Shown here piece after piece: positions 51,262-61,025 of a stretch of 64,000 nt of DNA (the first letter of the stretch is position 1; each line of letters begins with the position of its first letter). The stretch spans positions 1 through 64,000 of the forward strand of contig CAIRYQ010000008.1 in assembly GCA_903882875.1 (NCBI GenBank). The letters are read 5' to 3'. The stretch comes from an uncultured Spartobacteria bacterium. Its GTDB lineage: Bacteria; Verrucomicrobiota; Verrucomicrobiia; Chthoniobacterales; Chthoniobacteraceae. A program made the position numbers and the translations under genes. Under the pieces are notes generated by a model. The model saw nothing but the letters and a program-made list of their open reading frames with translations. It had not been told where the DNA came from and searched no databases.

Positions 51262-52422
51262 TTACGGATTCACCGTCTCGACGAATTTGAACTTCCCGCC
51301 CTCAATCTTGAGGATGACCGCCGCCTTCACCGCGTCGCGCTTTTCGTTGATCGTGATGTTGCCCGCGACCGCCGGGAAATCCTTCGTGACCGCAAGCGCG
51401 TCGCGCACCTTCGCGCCGTCCGTTGTGCCCGCGCGCTTCATCGCGTCGGCGAGAATCATCGCCGAGTCATAGCCGAGCGCGGCCATCGCATCGGGCAGCT
51501 TGCCGTTGAAGCGCTTCTTGTAGTCCGCGACGAATTTCTTGCTCAGGTCCGTCGCGACATCCGGCGCGTAGTGCGTCGAGAAATAGTTTCCCTCGACTGC
51601 TTCCTTGCCGAGCTTCGTCAGCGTGTCGGACTCCCAGCCGTCGCCGCCGAAGAGCGGGACGTTCAGCCCGATTTCCTTCGCCTGAATGCAAATCAGCGCC
51701 GCGTCCGTGTAGTAGCCGGGGACGAAAACACCGTCGGGATTCGCGGCCTTGATCGTCGTGAGCTGGCCCTTGAAATCCTTGTCGCCGCCATTGAAATCCA
51801 GCTCCGAAACGATCTGCCCGCCCGCCTTCGTGAAGCCCTCCTTGAAATATTTTGCGAGCCCCTTCGAGTAGTCGCTCTTCACGTCGGTGAAGACGGCGAC
51901 CTTCTTCGCCTTCAGCGTCTTCGTCGCGAAGTTCGCCATCACAGTGCCCTGGAACGGGTCTATGAAACACACGCGGAAAATGAAGTTGCCCGTCTCCGTG
52001 ACCTTCGGATTCGTCGAGCTGGGCGAAATCATCGGCACGCCGTTGCTCTGGCAAATGGGCGCGGCTTCGAGCGAGCGCGAGCTGGCGACCTCGCCAAGGA
52101 TTGCCACGGCACCGTTCTTCGAGATGAGCTTGTTCACGACCGTCGCGGACTCGCCGGCTTTCGACTGGTTGTCCTCGGTGATGAGCTTGATCTTTTTTCC
52201 GAGCACGCCGCCCGCCGCATTCAGCTCCTCGATGGCGAGCAGCGTCCCCTCGTGCGAGGAGCCGCCGAAGGTCGCCTCCTTGCCCGTAAGCGACGCGAAT
52301 TCGCCGACGATGATTTCCGTCGCACTGCCACCGCCATTTTTGTCACAACCCGTGAACGCTCCAAGCGTAAGTGCGAGTGCGGCGAGAGTGAACGTGCCTT
52401 TGAGGAAAGTGGATTTTCGCAT
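51262..52422 (-). CDS. livK: Branched-chain amino-acid-binding lipoprotein LivK
   Basis: A 386-aa periplasmic-binding lipoprotein. The signal ends FTGCDKN, with the Cys for lipidation; mature domains have IIVGEFASLTGKEATFGGSSHEGTLLAIEELNAAGGVLGKKI and PDGVFVPGYYTDAALICIQ, of the Leu/Ile/Val-binding fold. It captures ligand for LivHMGF. First gene of the operon; the start at 52422 begins the signal peptide. Confidence 0.95.
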   Translation of the reverse strand: MRKSTFLKGTFTLAALALTLGAFTGCDKNGGGSATEIIVGEFASLTGKEATFGGSSHEGTLLAIEELNAAGGVLGKKIKLITEDNQSKAGESATVVNKLISKNGAVAILGEVASSRSLEAAPICQSNGVPMISPSSTNPKVTETGNFIFRVCFIDPFQGTVMANFATKTLKAKKVAVFTDVKSDYSKGLAKYFKEGFTKAGGQIVSELDFNGGDKDFKGQLTTIKAANPDGVFVPGYYTDAALICIQAKEIGLNVPLFGGDGWESDTLTKLGKEAVEGNYFSTHYAPDVATDLSKKFVADYKKRFNGKLPDAMAALGYDSAMILADAMKRAGTTDGAKVRDALAVTKDFPAVAGNITINEKRDAVKAAVILKIEGGKFKFVETVNP

Positions 52423-52543
52423 GGGCGGATTGAAGCGCGGGATTTTGAAAAAGAGCAAGACGCGGCTTTGGCATTACGCAAACTGAGATCCGTGCAAAAA
52501 GTCGTGGCACTTGGAAAAGGAAGATGTTCACCACCGATTTCAC

Positions 52544-52585
52544 GGATGACATGGATGGTTTTCATCCGTGCCATCCGAGTCATCC
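52544..52585. repeat. Intergenic inverted repeat (TTTCACGGATGACATGGATGG type)
   Basis: Arms GGATGACATGGATGG (52544-52558) and CCATCCGAGTCATCC (52571-52585) pair at 13 of 15 positions around a 12-nt loop. The wording resembles dispersed hairpin repeats that I recall from related genomes; this could not be checked. Confidence 0.5.
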
Positions 52586-52927
52586 ATGGTTTCTGCCTCA
52601 TCCGAGAAATTTTGCAGAGGTCTCAAGTTGTAGCCCGTCATCCATTCTGAAAGCGATGCGGGCTTCGGAGCCAAAAGCGAGGCGAAGGGCGGCCGGGAGG
52701 AATCAATGCACAGGCGCGTCCCGTTCAAAAAGCACCAAGGCCGGAACCCGTCGGCCCCGGCCTTGGAAATCACCGCAGCCGCTCCCGATGCGAACACGGA
52801 GAAAAAGTTCCTCTGGGGCATACCTGCAAAATCAAGCCAGACGGGATCCTTTACCTTGGCTCAATCCGCATTTTGGATACGGCCGATTTCCTCCGAGCGC
52901 ACGGGTTCGCATATGAGCTTGATTGCG

Positions 52928-52969
52928 CCACCCGCACAGCCGCGCCCTTGCGGGCACGGCTGTGGGTGG
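52928..52969. other. GC hairpin downstream of the porin gene
   Basis: CCACCCGCACAGCCG and CGGCTGTGGGTGG pair with a 2-nt bulge, 24 bp past the porin stop. No T-tract follows on the minus strand, so it may be a weak or factor-assisted terminator. Confidence 0.45.
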
Positions 52970-52992
52970 AGTCTCCGGCTGGCTGACGCCGG

Positions 52993-54498
52993 TCAGAACT
53001 TCAGCGTGACCTGAGCATACGCGAAATCGCCGTCGTTTGCGATTCCGCCGCCGGTCTGCTTCAGGTAGCTGCCGGCAAAGAAGTGGCTGTAGCCCACGAG
53101 GAAGCTGAGGTGTTTGTTCACCGTCCATTTGGCGGAGAGGTCAATCTCGGTGCCAGCGAAGTTGCTCGCGTTCAGGGTACGCACGTCCTTGCCCGCTTGA
53201 GTGGTCGTCTTGGTGGTCGTCACGCCTTTCTTGGTCGTGACGGTCGTGACGGTGGTGGACGGCGTGGTGGTGCGCAGCGTGTTGCCGTTGCCCGTGGAGG
53301 TGTACCAGTAGTCGGTCGTCTCTGCGAGCCAGAAGGCGCGGAAGTCGGCGCTGAGCTTCAGGCTCTTGATCGGATTGGCACTGAGTGAGGCGCGGACACA
53401 GTGAAGGTTGCTCCACGCGAATTCGTCCATATAGCCGGTATTTTCGTGGTTCGACGGAAACAGATTTTGGAAAGTCTGGCTGCTGCCGTCCTTCGGGTTC
53501 TTGTCTCCGCTGGCGTAGTCGTAGCCGATGCCAAAGCGCGGTGTCCACGGAACATTTTCCCATGTATAGCCGCCCTTGAAGGCGAGGGCAAAACCGTGCT
53601 GGCTGAGGCGTGGCGTGGTTCTCGCGCCCGTCCACAAGTCTCCGAATTGATAGGCAAATTCGGTGGTGTAGTCGAAGCCATGCAGTGCGCCATCCTTTGA
53701 TTTCCAACGGGTGCCGATCGTGACGTTTCGCTGGGCGTTGCCGTCGTAGGCGCCGCTGGGGTTGGTCTTGTTCGTCGGCGAGAGATCGGGCTGCGCGTCG
53801 GACTTGTCGCGGTAGAGGACATAAAGCTCGGTGGTCTGGAAGCCGAGGATGTCCGTGCCGCCGTATAGGCCGAAGAAATTGTCGGCGCTGTCGCTGTCGT
53901 TGATGCTTTCCTTGCGGATCTGCACGGGGCGCACGGCGAAGGCGTCCACCCAAAACTTGTCGTTCTGGAAGCGGAGCTTCACGCCGTCGAAGGTGCGGCC
54001 AAGATCGTTCCAACCGCGATCCGCGACGAGGCGACTGTCGCCGTACGTGAGCACCTGCCGTCCGACGGTGAGGGTGAGCGGGAACTCCTTGAGGTTGCCC
54101 AGTTCGACATACGCTTGGCGGATGTCGAACGAGTCGTCGCCCTGCGCGCCACTGACGCCGGGAACATTGCCGCGCTTGCCGTACCACTGCCGGAGGTCCT
54201 GTGTCTGGCCGTAGATTTTGATCCAGTCGGCGGGTTTGATGGCGAGGCCGACGCGGAGTTGGTTCAGCACTACGCCACCGTTGGAGGGATCGGCGGCGTT
54301 GTTGTTGAAACTTCCGTTGTTCTTGCGCTCCTCGAATCGGAGGCGATCCAAGATGTCGAGGGTGAGCAGGCCGTCGGCGAATGTGAGCGCGTCGTCGGCA
54401 GGTTTGGTGTCGGTTTTCTTTTCCGGGCTGCCTGCAAATGCGGGCAGCGCGAGTGTGAGCAGCGCGATGCTGCCGGTCAGGATGTGTTTCGTTTTCAT
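52993..54498 (-). CDS. Outer-membrane porin, alginate-export family
   Basis: A 501-aa beta-barrel protein. A signal peptide (MKTKHILTGSIALLTLALPAFA) is followed by alternating amphipathic strands with aromatic girdles (for example WNDLGRTFDGVKLRFQNDKFWVDAFAV and RFGIGYDYASGD), and the protein ends in the aromatic QVTLKF typical of outer-membrane proteins. RLRFEERKNNGSF and DSFDIRQAYVELGNL match the alginate-export porin family. A Thr/Lys-rich stretch (about 415-440) is probably an extracellular loop. It lies 149 bp downstream of yezD on the same strand; it may let the ABC substrate across the outer membrane. Confidence 0.85.
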   Translation of the reverse strand: MKTKHILTGSIALLTLALPAFAGSPEKKTDTKPADDALTFADGLLTLDILDRLRFEERKNNGSFNNNAADPSNGGVVLNQLRVGLAIKPADWIKIYGQTQDLRQWYGKRGNVPGVSGAQGDDSFDIRQAYVELGNLKEFPLTLTVGRQVLTYGDSRLVADRGWNDLGRTFDGVKLRFQNDKFWVDAFAVRPVQIRKESINDSDSADNFFGLYGGTDILGFQTTELYVLYRDKSDAQPDLSPTNKTNPSGAYDGNAQRNVTIGTRWKSKDGALHGFDYTTEFAYQFGDLWTGARTTPRLSQHGFALAFKGGYTWENVPWTPRFGIGYDYASGDKNPKDGSSQTFQNLFPSNHENTGYMDEFAWSNLHCVRASLSANPIKSLKLSADFRAFWLAETTDYWYTSTGNGNTLRTTTPSTTVTTVTTKKGVTTTKTTTQAGKDVRTLNASNFAGTEIDLSAKWTVNKHLSFLVGYSHFFAGSYLKQTGGGIANDGDFAYAQVTLKF

Positions 54499-54647
54499 GG
54501 TGTTTGGATGCGTTTTTGCTTCCTCACACCTCCGGAGGTCCGGTCGGCGAGTGGTTGTGTTTTTTGGGATGTTCTCCGGCTTATGCCGGTGGAAAATGTC
54601 GGGGAGAAAATCAGCGGCGGCCGCATTTTGGAATGCGGTGTGTACAG

Positions 54648-54839
54648 CTAAGTTGCTTTTCTGCCAAAATCGGCGGCGGCTTCGCGCTCCACGTGGAGGC
54701 GTGTCTTTTCCGTCGTTTCGCAGTGCATGATTTGGCCGTCCCGAATGGTGAGCTTCACGCTGCCGTAGCGCATCGCGCCGACCTTGCGGCGGATGATTTC
54801 AACCCAGGGTTCGGGTGTGTGCAGTTTGTTGGCAGTCAT
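54648..54839 (-). CDS. YezD-like small protein (DUF2292)
   Basis: A 63-aa protein: ATG at 54839, MTANKLHTPEPWVEIIRRKVGAMRYGSVKLTIRDGQIMHCETTEKTRL and a short tail. The pattern WVEIIRRKVxxMRYGSVxLTIxDGxIxxxExTEKxRL is the DUF2292/YezD family. These small proteins recur next to sulfur-assimilation genes, with unknown function. It starts 11 bp after the permease stop and is the last gene of the rrf2-SsuABC-like cluster before the porin. Confidence 0.85.
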   Translation of the reverse strand: MTANKLHTPEPWVEIIRRKVGAMRYGSVKLTIRDGQIMHCETTEKTRLHVEREAAADFGRKAT

Positions 54840-54850
54840 GTTGTGCGAGA

Positions 54851-55651
54851 TTAGGAATTGGTGAGGCCCCAGCGGCGGTGGAGGAAACGCTCCCACGGGC
54901 TGAAGAGGATTTTGTCGGCGAGGAAACCGATGACGATGATGACGAACATGAGGCCGACGACCTGGTCCATCGCGTGCAGTTCGCGACCGTAGTGCAGCAG
55001 GTGGCCGATGCCCATGCCGCTGAGGATGGTGATGTAAATCTCCGCCGCCATGAGCGAGCGCCACGCGAAAGCCCAGCCCTGTTTCGCGCCGCTGACGATG
55101 TGCGGCAGCGATGCGGGCGCGAGCACTTTCAGCCAGAGGTGCAGTCCCTTCGATCCCATCGTGCTGGCGGCTTCGCGGTAAATCGGCGGGATTTGGCGGA
55201 TGCCGTGATCGGTCGCGAGGATGACGGCCCACACGGTGCCCATCACGACGATGAAGAGCATCGCCGTTTCCGTCTGCCCGAACCACAGCAGCGCGAGCGG
55301 CACCCAGCACACGCTCGGCAATGTCTGCAATCCGAGCGCGATCGTGCCGACGGTGTTGTGCAGAAACTTGAAGCGCGCGGTCAGCATGCCGAGCGGGATG
55401 CCGATGCCGATGCCGACGCCGTAGCCGAGGAAAAGCCGTTTCATCGTGACGAGCGTGGCCCCGCCAAGCGTGCCGTCCCACACGGCACCGCCGACCGTAC
55501 CGCCGTCAGGGCTTGGAGAGCCGAAAAAGTATCTCCAGACGGCGGTGGGCGAGGGCAGGAGCAGGGACGACGCGCCGCTGTGGCGGGCGGCGAATTCCCA
55601 GGCGCCGAGGAGCACGGCAAAGAACGCGAGTGCGGCGAGAAATTGCTTCAT
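54851..55651 (-). CDS. ABC transporter permease, SsuC/TauC type
   Basis: A 266-aa inner-membrane permease with about six helices. The EAA loop AASTMGSKGLHLWLKVLAPASLPHI is intact, and RLFLGYGVGIGIGIPLGMLTA and AWAFAWRSLMAAEI-like segments suit the nitrate/sulfonate/taurine import family. It overlaps the ATPase gene by 4 bp. Substrate is inferred from neighbours (Rrf2, YezD) as an organosulfur compound, but nitrate or bicarbonate importers have the same fold. Confidence 0.9.
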   Translation of the reverse strand: MKQFLAALAFFAVLLGAWEFAARHSGASSLLLPSPTAVWRYFFGSPSPDGGTVGGAVWDGTLGGATLVTMKRLFLGYGVGIGIGIPLGMLTARFKFLHNTVGTIALGLQTLPSVCWVPLALLWFGQTETAMLFIVVMGTVWAVILATDHGIRQIPPIYREAASTMGSKGLHLWLKVLAPASLPHIVSGAKQGWAFAWRSLMAAEIYITILSGMGIGHLLHYGRELHAMDQVVGLMFVIIVIGFLADKILFSPWERFLHRRWGLTNS

Positions 55652-56445
55652 TGGGCGGGTGCGAGAATGGTTTTGAGTTCGCCCGTGATTTCCGCGGCGA
55701 GGGAGGCCATCGCGACGTCGTTGAATTCGCGCGGGCGCGGCAGCTCGATCCTGAACTTTTTGCGGATGCGTCCCGGTCGAGGCGAGAAAAGGATCACGCG
55801 ATCACCGAGGCACACGGCTTCGCGGACATTGTGCGTGACGAAGAGGATCGTCTTTTTCCGCGCCGCGTGGATTTTCTGGAGATCGCCGTAGAGCTGCTCG
55901 CGCGTCATGGCGTCGAGCGCGGCGAAGGGCTCGTCCATGAGCAGCAGGCGCGGGTTCGGCGCGAGCGCGCGGGCGAGGGCGACGCGCTGCTTCATGCCGC
56001 CGCTCAGCTCGTGGATGTTCGCGCGCTCGAAGCCGTCCAGGCCGACGAGCTGGAGGTAGTAGCGCGCTACTTCAAGGCGATCTTTTTTGCTCAGGTCGGG
56101 TTTTAGTTTCAGGCCGAAGAGCACGTTGCCGAGCACGTCGAGCCACGGGAAAAGCGCGTGCTCCTGGAACATCACCGTGCGGTCGCGCCCCGGCTCGGTG
56201 ATCATCTTGCCGTTCACCTCGGCAGTCCCGGTGAAGTTGCGCTCCAGCGCGGCGACGATGCGCAGCAGCGTGCTTTTTCCGCAGCCGCTCGGGCCGACGA
56301 AGCAGACAAATTCACCCTCGCCGATTTCGAGGTTGATGTCTTCGAGCGCCTGCACGGTGCCGCGGTTGGTCGTGAATTTTTTGCTCACGCCCGCGAGGCG
56401 AATCTTGGATGGCGGCGGGACGGCGAGTTCGGAGGCGAGGCTCAT
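55648..56445 (-). CDS. ABC transporter ATPase, SsuB/TauB type
   Basis: A 265-aa ATPase: Walker A GPSGCGKSTLLR, VMFQEHALFPWLDVLGNV, signature LSGGMKQRVALARAL, Walker B LLLMDEPFAALDAMTREQL and TILFVTHNVREAVCLGDRV. This wording is the nitrate/sulfonate/taurine subfamily. The start at 56445 overlaps the binding-protein stop by 4 bp; the frame extends upstream as a shadow of the latter. Confidence 0.92.
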   Translation of the reverse strand: MSLASELAVPPPSKIRLAGVSKKFTTNRGTVQALEDINLEIGEGEFVCFVGPSGCGKSTLLRIVAALERNFTGTAEVNGKMITEPGRDRTVMFQEHALFPWLDVLGNVLFGLKLKPDLSKKDRLEVARYYLQLVGLDGFERANIHELSGGMKQRVALARALAPNPRLLLMDEPFAALDAMTREQLYGDLQKIHAARKKTILFVTHNVREAVCLGDRVILFSPRPGRIRKKFRIELPRPREFNDVAMASLAAEITGELKTILAPAQ

Positions 56446-57434
56446 TTGATGAAGAGTTTGGAAAGGTCCGCCTCCTCGGGCAGCAGGCCCGCGGATTTGG
56501 CGTCGCGCTGGATGCTGGTGAAGTCGGAAAGCTGCACTTCCGTGCTGAAAGTGAGCCGCGGCCACGCGTGGTCGAGCAGCGCCTCGGGGATGGCCTTGCT
56601 CGTCGCCTTTTTCAGCGCGCCCGAGACGGCGGGCTTGGCCCAGTCCGGTTCGGCGACGAGTTTCTTCGTGAGTTCCTCGTGGGCGGCCAGGAATTTTTTC
56701 AGGAGTTCGCCTTTCGATGCGAACGCCTTCACGCTCGTGGCGACGACGGTGGTGAGCACGTCCTTTTGATTCACGAGCAACTCCGCACCGGCATCCAGTT
56801 CGAGACGCGACACCCACGGCTCGGCGGTCCACACCGCGTCGAGATCGCCGCGCTTGAAAAGATCGAGCTGATCGGGGTTCTCCGTCGGGATGACGTTTGC
56901 GTCCCCGCCTCGTTGCGTGATCGTGAGCCCGCCCGCGATGAGCCATGCCCGCGCCGCGACATCCTGCGTGCCGCCGAGCTGCGGTGTCGCAATTTTTTTG
57001 CCGCGAAAATCCGCGGGGACCTTGAGCCCCGCGCCCTTGTGAATCACGAGCCCCGCGCCGCCGCACGCCGCACCGGCGAGCACGCGGATGTCCGCGCCCT
57101 TGGTGCGCGTGTAGCCGTTGATGACCGGGTTCGGGCCGACGTAGGTCGCGTCAATCGAGCCCGTGAGCAGCGCCTCGATGGCGCTCGGGCCGGCGTTGAA
57201 CGAATACCATTCGATCTTCGCGCCCGTGCGCGACTCGAACCATCCCGCCGCGCCCTTTTTGTTCGTCTCGTCGTAGCCGACGAGCGCCGGCACGTGCGTG
57301 ATGTTCGGGAAAAATCCGATGCGCAGCACGGGCTGGCCACCGGCTTTGCCATCGCCGCTTTTGTCGCAGCCAGTCAGCAGAGTGGCTGCGGCGAAAGTGG
57401 CGGTGAGGATGAAATGTCGGCGTGGAGTGGTCAT
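56442..57434 (-). CDS. ABC transporter substrate-binding lipoprotein, SsuA/TauA type
   Basis: A 330-aa binding protein. The signal contains paired Arg and ends LLTGCDKS (lipobox). The mature part matches NMT1/SsuA-like proteins: VLRIGFFPNITHVPALVGYDET, FNAGPSAIEALLTGSIDATYVGPNPVINGY, GAACGGAGLVI, GKKIATPQLGGTQDVAAR and LDAVWTAEPWVSRLELDAG. First gene of the transporter, 45 bp after the Rrf2 gene. TTG 57440 precedes the preferred ATG 57434. Confidence 0.92.
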   Translation of the reverse strand: MTTPRRHFILTATFAAATLLTGCDKSGDGKAGGQPVLRIGFFPNITHVPALVGYDETNKKGAAGWFESRTGAKIEWYSFNAGPSAIEALLTGSIDATYVGPNPVINGYTRTKGADIRVLAGAACGGAGLVIHKGAGLKVPADFRGKKIATPQLGGTQDVAARAWLIAGGLTITQRGGDANVIPTENPDQLDLFKRGDLDAVWTAEPWVSRLELDAGAELLVNQKDVLTTVVATSVKAFASKGELLKKFLAAHEELTKKLVAEPDWAKPAVSGALKKATSKAIPEALLDHAWPRLTFSTEVQLSDFTSIQRDAKSAGLLPEEADLSKLFIK

Positions 57435-57479
57435 GGGCAAGCGGTGCGGTCTGCGTTCAGATGAAAAATTTCCGGCCCC

Positions 57480-57998
57480 TCAGGCGGCCGCGGCGGTTTT
57501 GTTTCGGGTGTGAGGCTCGCTGTGGCTGATCAGTTCGAAGACTGTCGGCCGGAGTCCGTCGCGGCGGAAATGCCGCAGCGTGACTTTCGCAAGCTCGGCA
57601 AGCGTGTAACGGTCGAGCACATTGAAGACGGCGTTGCGCACTTCCATCATGATGAGGCGAATGCCGCAGTGCTTTTCGTCGGGGCAGGAGCAGCGCTCGT
57701 AGGCTGTCACGCTCGCGCAGCCGATGGGCGCGAGCGGGCCGTCAATCTGCCGCACGATCTCGCCGATGTGGATTTCCGAAGCCGGACGCGCGAGCGAGTA
57801 GCCGCCGTATTTTCCGCGCGTGCTGGCGAGGATGCCGCCCTTGCGGAGTTCGGTGAGGATCTGCTCGAGGAAAGTGGCGGGCATCTGCTGCGCCTCGGCG
57901 AGCGCGCTCAACGGCACGAGGGCGCGACCGAGCGACTGGGGCATCGCCAGATCGAGCAGTGCGCGGAGCGCATATTCGCCTTTCTTTGATAGTTTCAT
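57480..57998 (-). CDS. Rrf2-family transcriptional regulator (IscR/CymR-like)
   Basis: A 172-aa winged-helix regulator starting MKLSKKGEYALRALLDLAM, with the wing LASTRGKYGGYSLARP and a cysteine cluster GCASVTAYERCSCPDEKHCGI. The Cys spacing suits IscR- or NsrR-type Fe-S binding more than CymR, which has no cluster. It directly precedes the SsuABC-like genes and YezD, so sulfur or cysteine supply is the likely signal. A weak promoter (TTGATT, 18 bp, TACTGT at 58014-58043 on the minus strand) lies just upstream. Confidence 0.9.
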   Translation of the reverse strand: MKLSKKGEYALRALLDLAMPQSLGRALVPLSALAEAQQMPATFLEQILTELRKGGILASTRGKYGGYSLARPASEIHIGEIVRQIDGPLAPIGCASVTAYERCSCPDEKHCGIRLIMMEVRNAVFNVLDRYTLAELAKVTLRHFRRDGLRPTVFELISHSEPHTRNKTAAAA

Positions 57999-58274
57999 CT
58001 AAAGTTGACTGAAACAGTAGGGATAAAACAAAAATGAAATCAAGTGGAATTTTCATGCGCGGATCCGGCGGTTGCTTCACCAGTTCCGCGACATGTAGAA
58101 TTTCACGCTGAAAATCACCGGCACGGCTCGCCGGGACAGATGGTGATGCGGGCATTCGCGCGTCCCGGATGACGGCGTGAAATCTTCGCGCAGATGTCGA
58201 AGCTGGCGGCGGACTCACCGCTGACGAAGTGATCCTCTACGGGAGCCGCCGGGCTGTGATAGTAGATACACGGA

Positions 58275-61025
58275 ATGAAACGTGCCACCACCACCGTCAG
58301 TGCACTGCTGCTGGTTTCGCCGGCGTTCGTCAGCGCCGCGCCGGTGGATTTTGTACGCGAAGTGCGGCCGATTTTTGAGAGGCACTGCACGGAGTGCCAC
58401 GGGGAAAAAAAGCAGAAGTCCGGCCTGCGGCTAGATGTGAAGGCGGCGGCGCTGAAGGGCGGCGACGAGCACGCGCCGGACATCGTTCCCGGCAAGGCGA
58501 GCGAAAGTCCGCTGGTGAAGATGGTGCTCAGCCACGACAAGGATGAGCGGATGCCGCCGAAGGGCGACGGTCTCACAGTTGCGGAGATCACGAAGCTGAC
58601 GGACTGGATCAACGAGGGTGCCGCGTGGCCCGATGGCGTGGACGCAGTGAAGGTGAAGGACAAGCGCGACCACTGGAGCTTCAAGCCGCTCGCGGTGACA
58701 TCGGGGAATCATTCGATTGATGAATTCATCGCCTCGAAACTGAAGGCGAACAGACTCGTGATGTCGCCGGAGACCGACCGCGTGAGCTGGCTGCGGCGCG
58801 TGACTTTCGATCTGACTGGGCTGCCGCCGACGCCGGAGCGCGTGGCGCAATTTGTGAAGGACGGCGATCCGCAGGCTTACGAAAAGGTCGCGGATGATCT
58901 GCTGACGTCCCCGCGCTACGGCGAGCGTTGGGCGCAGCACTGGCTCGATGTGGTGCGCTACGCGGACACACACGGCTTCGAAGTGAACACGGAGCGACCG
59001 AACGCGTGGCCGTATCGCGACTATGTGATTGATGCCTTCAATGCGGACACGCCGTATGATCGTTTCATCCGGGAGCAAATCGTCGGCGATGCGCTCGGCA
59101 AGGATCCGGCCACGGGGTTTCTCATCACCGCGTCGGTGCTGCTGCCTGCGCAGATTGGCAAGGATGAGCCGTCGAAGCGGCTCGCGCGGCAGGATTCGCT
59201 GGATGAGATCGTGAACAACGTCGGGCAGACTTTTCTCGGCCTCAGCGTCGGCTGCGCGCGGTGCCACGATCACAAGTTCGATCCCGTCACTCAGCGCGAC
59301 TACTACGCGATGCAGGCGTTCGTGGCGGGTGTGGAGTATGAGGATCGAGAGTTGCGCACCCCAGCAGCCGAAACGGCGCGCAGGGAGGCGGCGAAGCTCA
59401 AACCGCGTCTGGCGGAAATTGACACGCAGCTCGCGCGCTTCGTGCCGCTGGCGAAATCCGGCGTGGAGCGTGCGATGATCAATGCGCGCGAGAACGTGGA
59501 CCGCTTTGCGCCCGTGGCGGCGAAGCGTTTGCGCTTCACCATCCATGCGACGAACAGCCTGGAGCCGTGCATTGATGAACTCGAAGTCTTCAACGCTGCG
59601 GGCGAAAACGTCGCGCTCGCGAGCACGGGTGCGGCGGCGACGTCCTCCGGCGACATCATCGTGGCCGACCGGCATGACCTGAAGCACATCAACGACGGGC
59701 TCTACGGCAACTCGCGCAGTTGGATGTCGAACGAGAACGGCAGGGGCTGGGTGGCCATCGAATTTGCGAAGGAGCAGAGCATCGGGCGCGTCGTGTGGGG
59801 GCGTGATCGCGAGGGGAAATTTCGCGACCGTCTCGCAACCGACTATCTCATCGAGGTTGCCGTCGCGTCTGGCGAATGGCGTGCCGTCGCGGATGCGAGC
59901 GACCGGCGGAAATTTGATCCGAAGGACAAAAAGCCCGTCGCCTTTTCCACGAAGGGGCTCAGCGAGGCAGAAGCGAAGGAAGCCGCGGCGCTCATGCGCG
60001 AAAAGAGCGTGCTGGACGCGAAGCTCAAGGCCGCTTCCGATGCGCGAAAAGTTTTCGGGGGCACTTTCCGCGAGCCGGATGAAATCCATCTGCTCAACCG
60101 TGGCGATCCCGAGCAGCCGAAGGACGAGGTCGTGCCCGCTGTCATCGCGTCGCTTGGCGGAGTGAAGCTCGACAGACGGACGCCCGAGCAGCAGCGCCGC
60201 AGCGCGCTCGCGGATTGGATCGCGAGCCCGCAGAATCCGCTCACGGCGCGCGTAATGGTGAACCGCATCTGGCAGGGCCACTTCGGCACCGGGCTCGTGG
60301 CGACGCCGAGCGACTTCGGCAACAACGGCATGAAGCCCACCCATCCCGAGCTGCTCGACTGGCTCGCGCAGGAATTCATCCGCAGCGGATGGAGCGTTAA
60401 GCACATGCACCGTCTCATCGTGCTGTCGCAGACCTATCGGCAAAGTTCCGCATCGAATCGCGTCGCTGCAGAGAAGGATTCGGACGTCCGCCTGCTCTGG
60501 CGTTTTCCGTCGCGCCGCCTTGAGGCCGAGACGATCCGCGATGCGATGCTCGCCGTGAGCGGCCAACTGAACCTGCAAATGTATGGCCGCGGCTTCGACC
60601 TCTTCAATCAACGCGGCGGGCTCAGCGGCTTCACGCCGGTGGAAAAATTCACGCCGGAAAACCAGCGCCGCATGATCTACGCGCACAAGGTGCGGCGCGA
60701 ACCCGAGACGGTCTTCGGCGCCTTCGATTGTCCCGATGCCGGCCAGAGTACTGCGCTGCGTCGCGCCTCCACCACGCCCATCCAGGCGCTGAATCTTTTC
60801 AACAGTCGCTTCACGCTCGAACAGTCCGAGGCGTTCGCGGTGCGTGTGAAAAAGGACGCCGGCGCCGATGCCGCCGCACAAATCCGACGCGCATACCAGC
60901 TCGCGCTCAACCGCGATCCGAACGACGACGAACTGCGCGACGCCGAGCCCGTCGTGCAGGCGCATGGCCTCGCGACGCTGTGCCGCGCGATCTTCAACAG
61001 CAACGAGTTCCTTTTCCTGCCATGA
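58275..61025 (+). CDS. Planctomycete-type cytochrome c protein (PSCyt1-DUF1549-DUF1553)
   Basis: A 916-aa secreted protein. After a signal peptide ([21 protein letters not shown]) comes a cytochrome c domain PSCyt1 (CTECH heme motif near residue 37, with MPPKGDG distal), then DUF1549 ([24 protein letters not shown]), a discoidin-like F5/8-type insert (about 415-550) and DUF1553 ([49 protein letters not shown]). The family is nearly restricted to Planctomycetes, Verrucomicrobia and relatives and is linked to polysaccharide or other periplasmic catabolism. It overlaps the DUF1501 gene by 4 bp. Confidence 0.93.
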   Translation: MKRATTTVSALLLVSPAFVSAAPVDFVREVRPIFERHCTECHGEKKQKSGLRLDVKAAALKGGDEHAPDIVPGKASESPLVKMVLSHDKDERMPPKGDGLTVAEITKLTDWINEGAAWPDGVDAVKVKDKRDHWSFKPLAVTSGNHSIDEFIASKLKANRLVMSPETDRVSWLRRVTFDLTGLPPTPERVAQFVKDGDPQAYEKVADDLLTSPRYGERWAQHWLDVVRYADTHGFEVNTERPNAWPYRDYVIDAFNADTPYDRFIREQIVGDALGKDPATGFLITASVLLPAQIGKDEPSKRLARQDSLDEIVNNVGQTFLGLSVGCARCHDHKFDPVTQRDYYAMQAFVAGVEYEDRELRTPAAETARREAAKLKPRLAEIDTQLARFVPLAKSGVERAMINARENVDRFAPVAAKRLRFTIHATNSLEPCIDELEVFNAAGENVALASTGAAATSSGDIIVADRHDLKHINDGLYGNSRSWMSNENGRGWVAIEFAKEQSIGRVVWGRDREGKFRDRLATDYLIEVAVASGEWRAVADASDRRKFDPKDKKPVAFSTKGLSEAEAKEAAALMREKSVLDAKLKAASDARKVFGGTFREPDEIHLLNRGDPEQPKDEVVPAVIASLGGVKLDRRTPEQQRRSALADWIASPQNPLTARVMVNRIWQGHFGTGLVATPSDFGNNGMKPTHPELLDWLAQEFIRSGWSVKHMHRLIVLSQTYRQSSASNRVAAEKDSDVRLLWRFPSRRLEAETIRDAMLAVSGQLNLQMYGRGFDLFNQRGGLSGFTPVEKFTPENQRRMIYAHKVRREPETVFGAFDCPDAGQSTALRRASTTPIQALNLFNSRFTLEQSEAFAVRVKKDAGADAAAQIRRAYQLALNRDPNDDELRDAEPVVQAHGLATLCRAIFNSNEFLFLP

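Larger units (their letters stand above)
52423..52992. other. 570-bp intergenic region between livK and the porin
   Basis: No convincing gene. Short open frames lack protein-like composition. It contains an imperfect inverted repeat (52544-52585), the likely livK promoter region near its left edge (not assigned), and a GC hairpin near the porin stop (52928-52969). Confidence 0.6.

Noticed and set aside
52524-52916. Open frame of 130 aa in the livK-porin gap.
   Set aside because: It translates the inverted repeat and has no domain, hydrophobic segment or conserved look.
55648-57066. A 472-aa frame including the SsuB-like ATPase.
   Set aside because: The upstream part is a shadow of the binding-protein gene; the ATPase begins at 56445.
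58431-60965. Minus-strand 844-aa frame opposite the PSCyt gene.
   Set aside because: Antisense shadow; the plus strand encodes the recognisable PSCyt1-DUF1549-DUF1553 protein.
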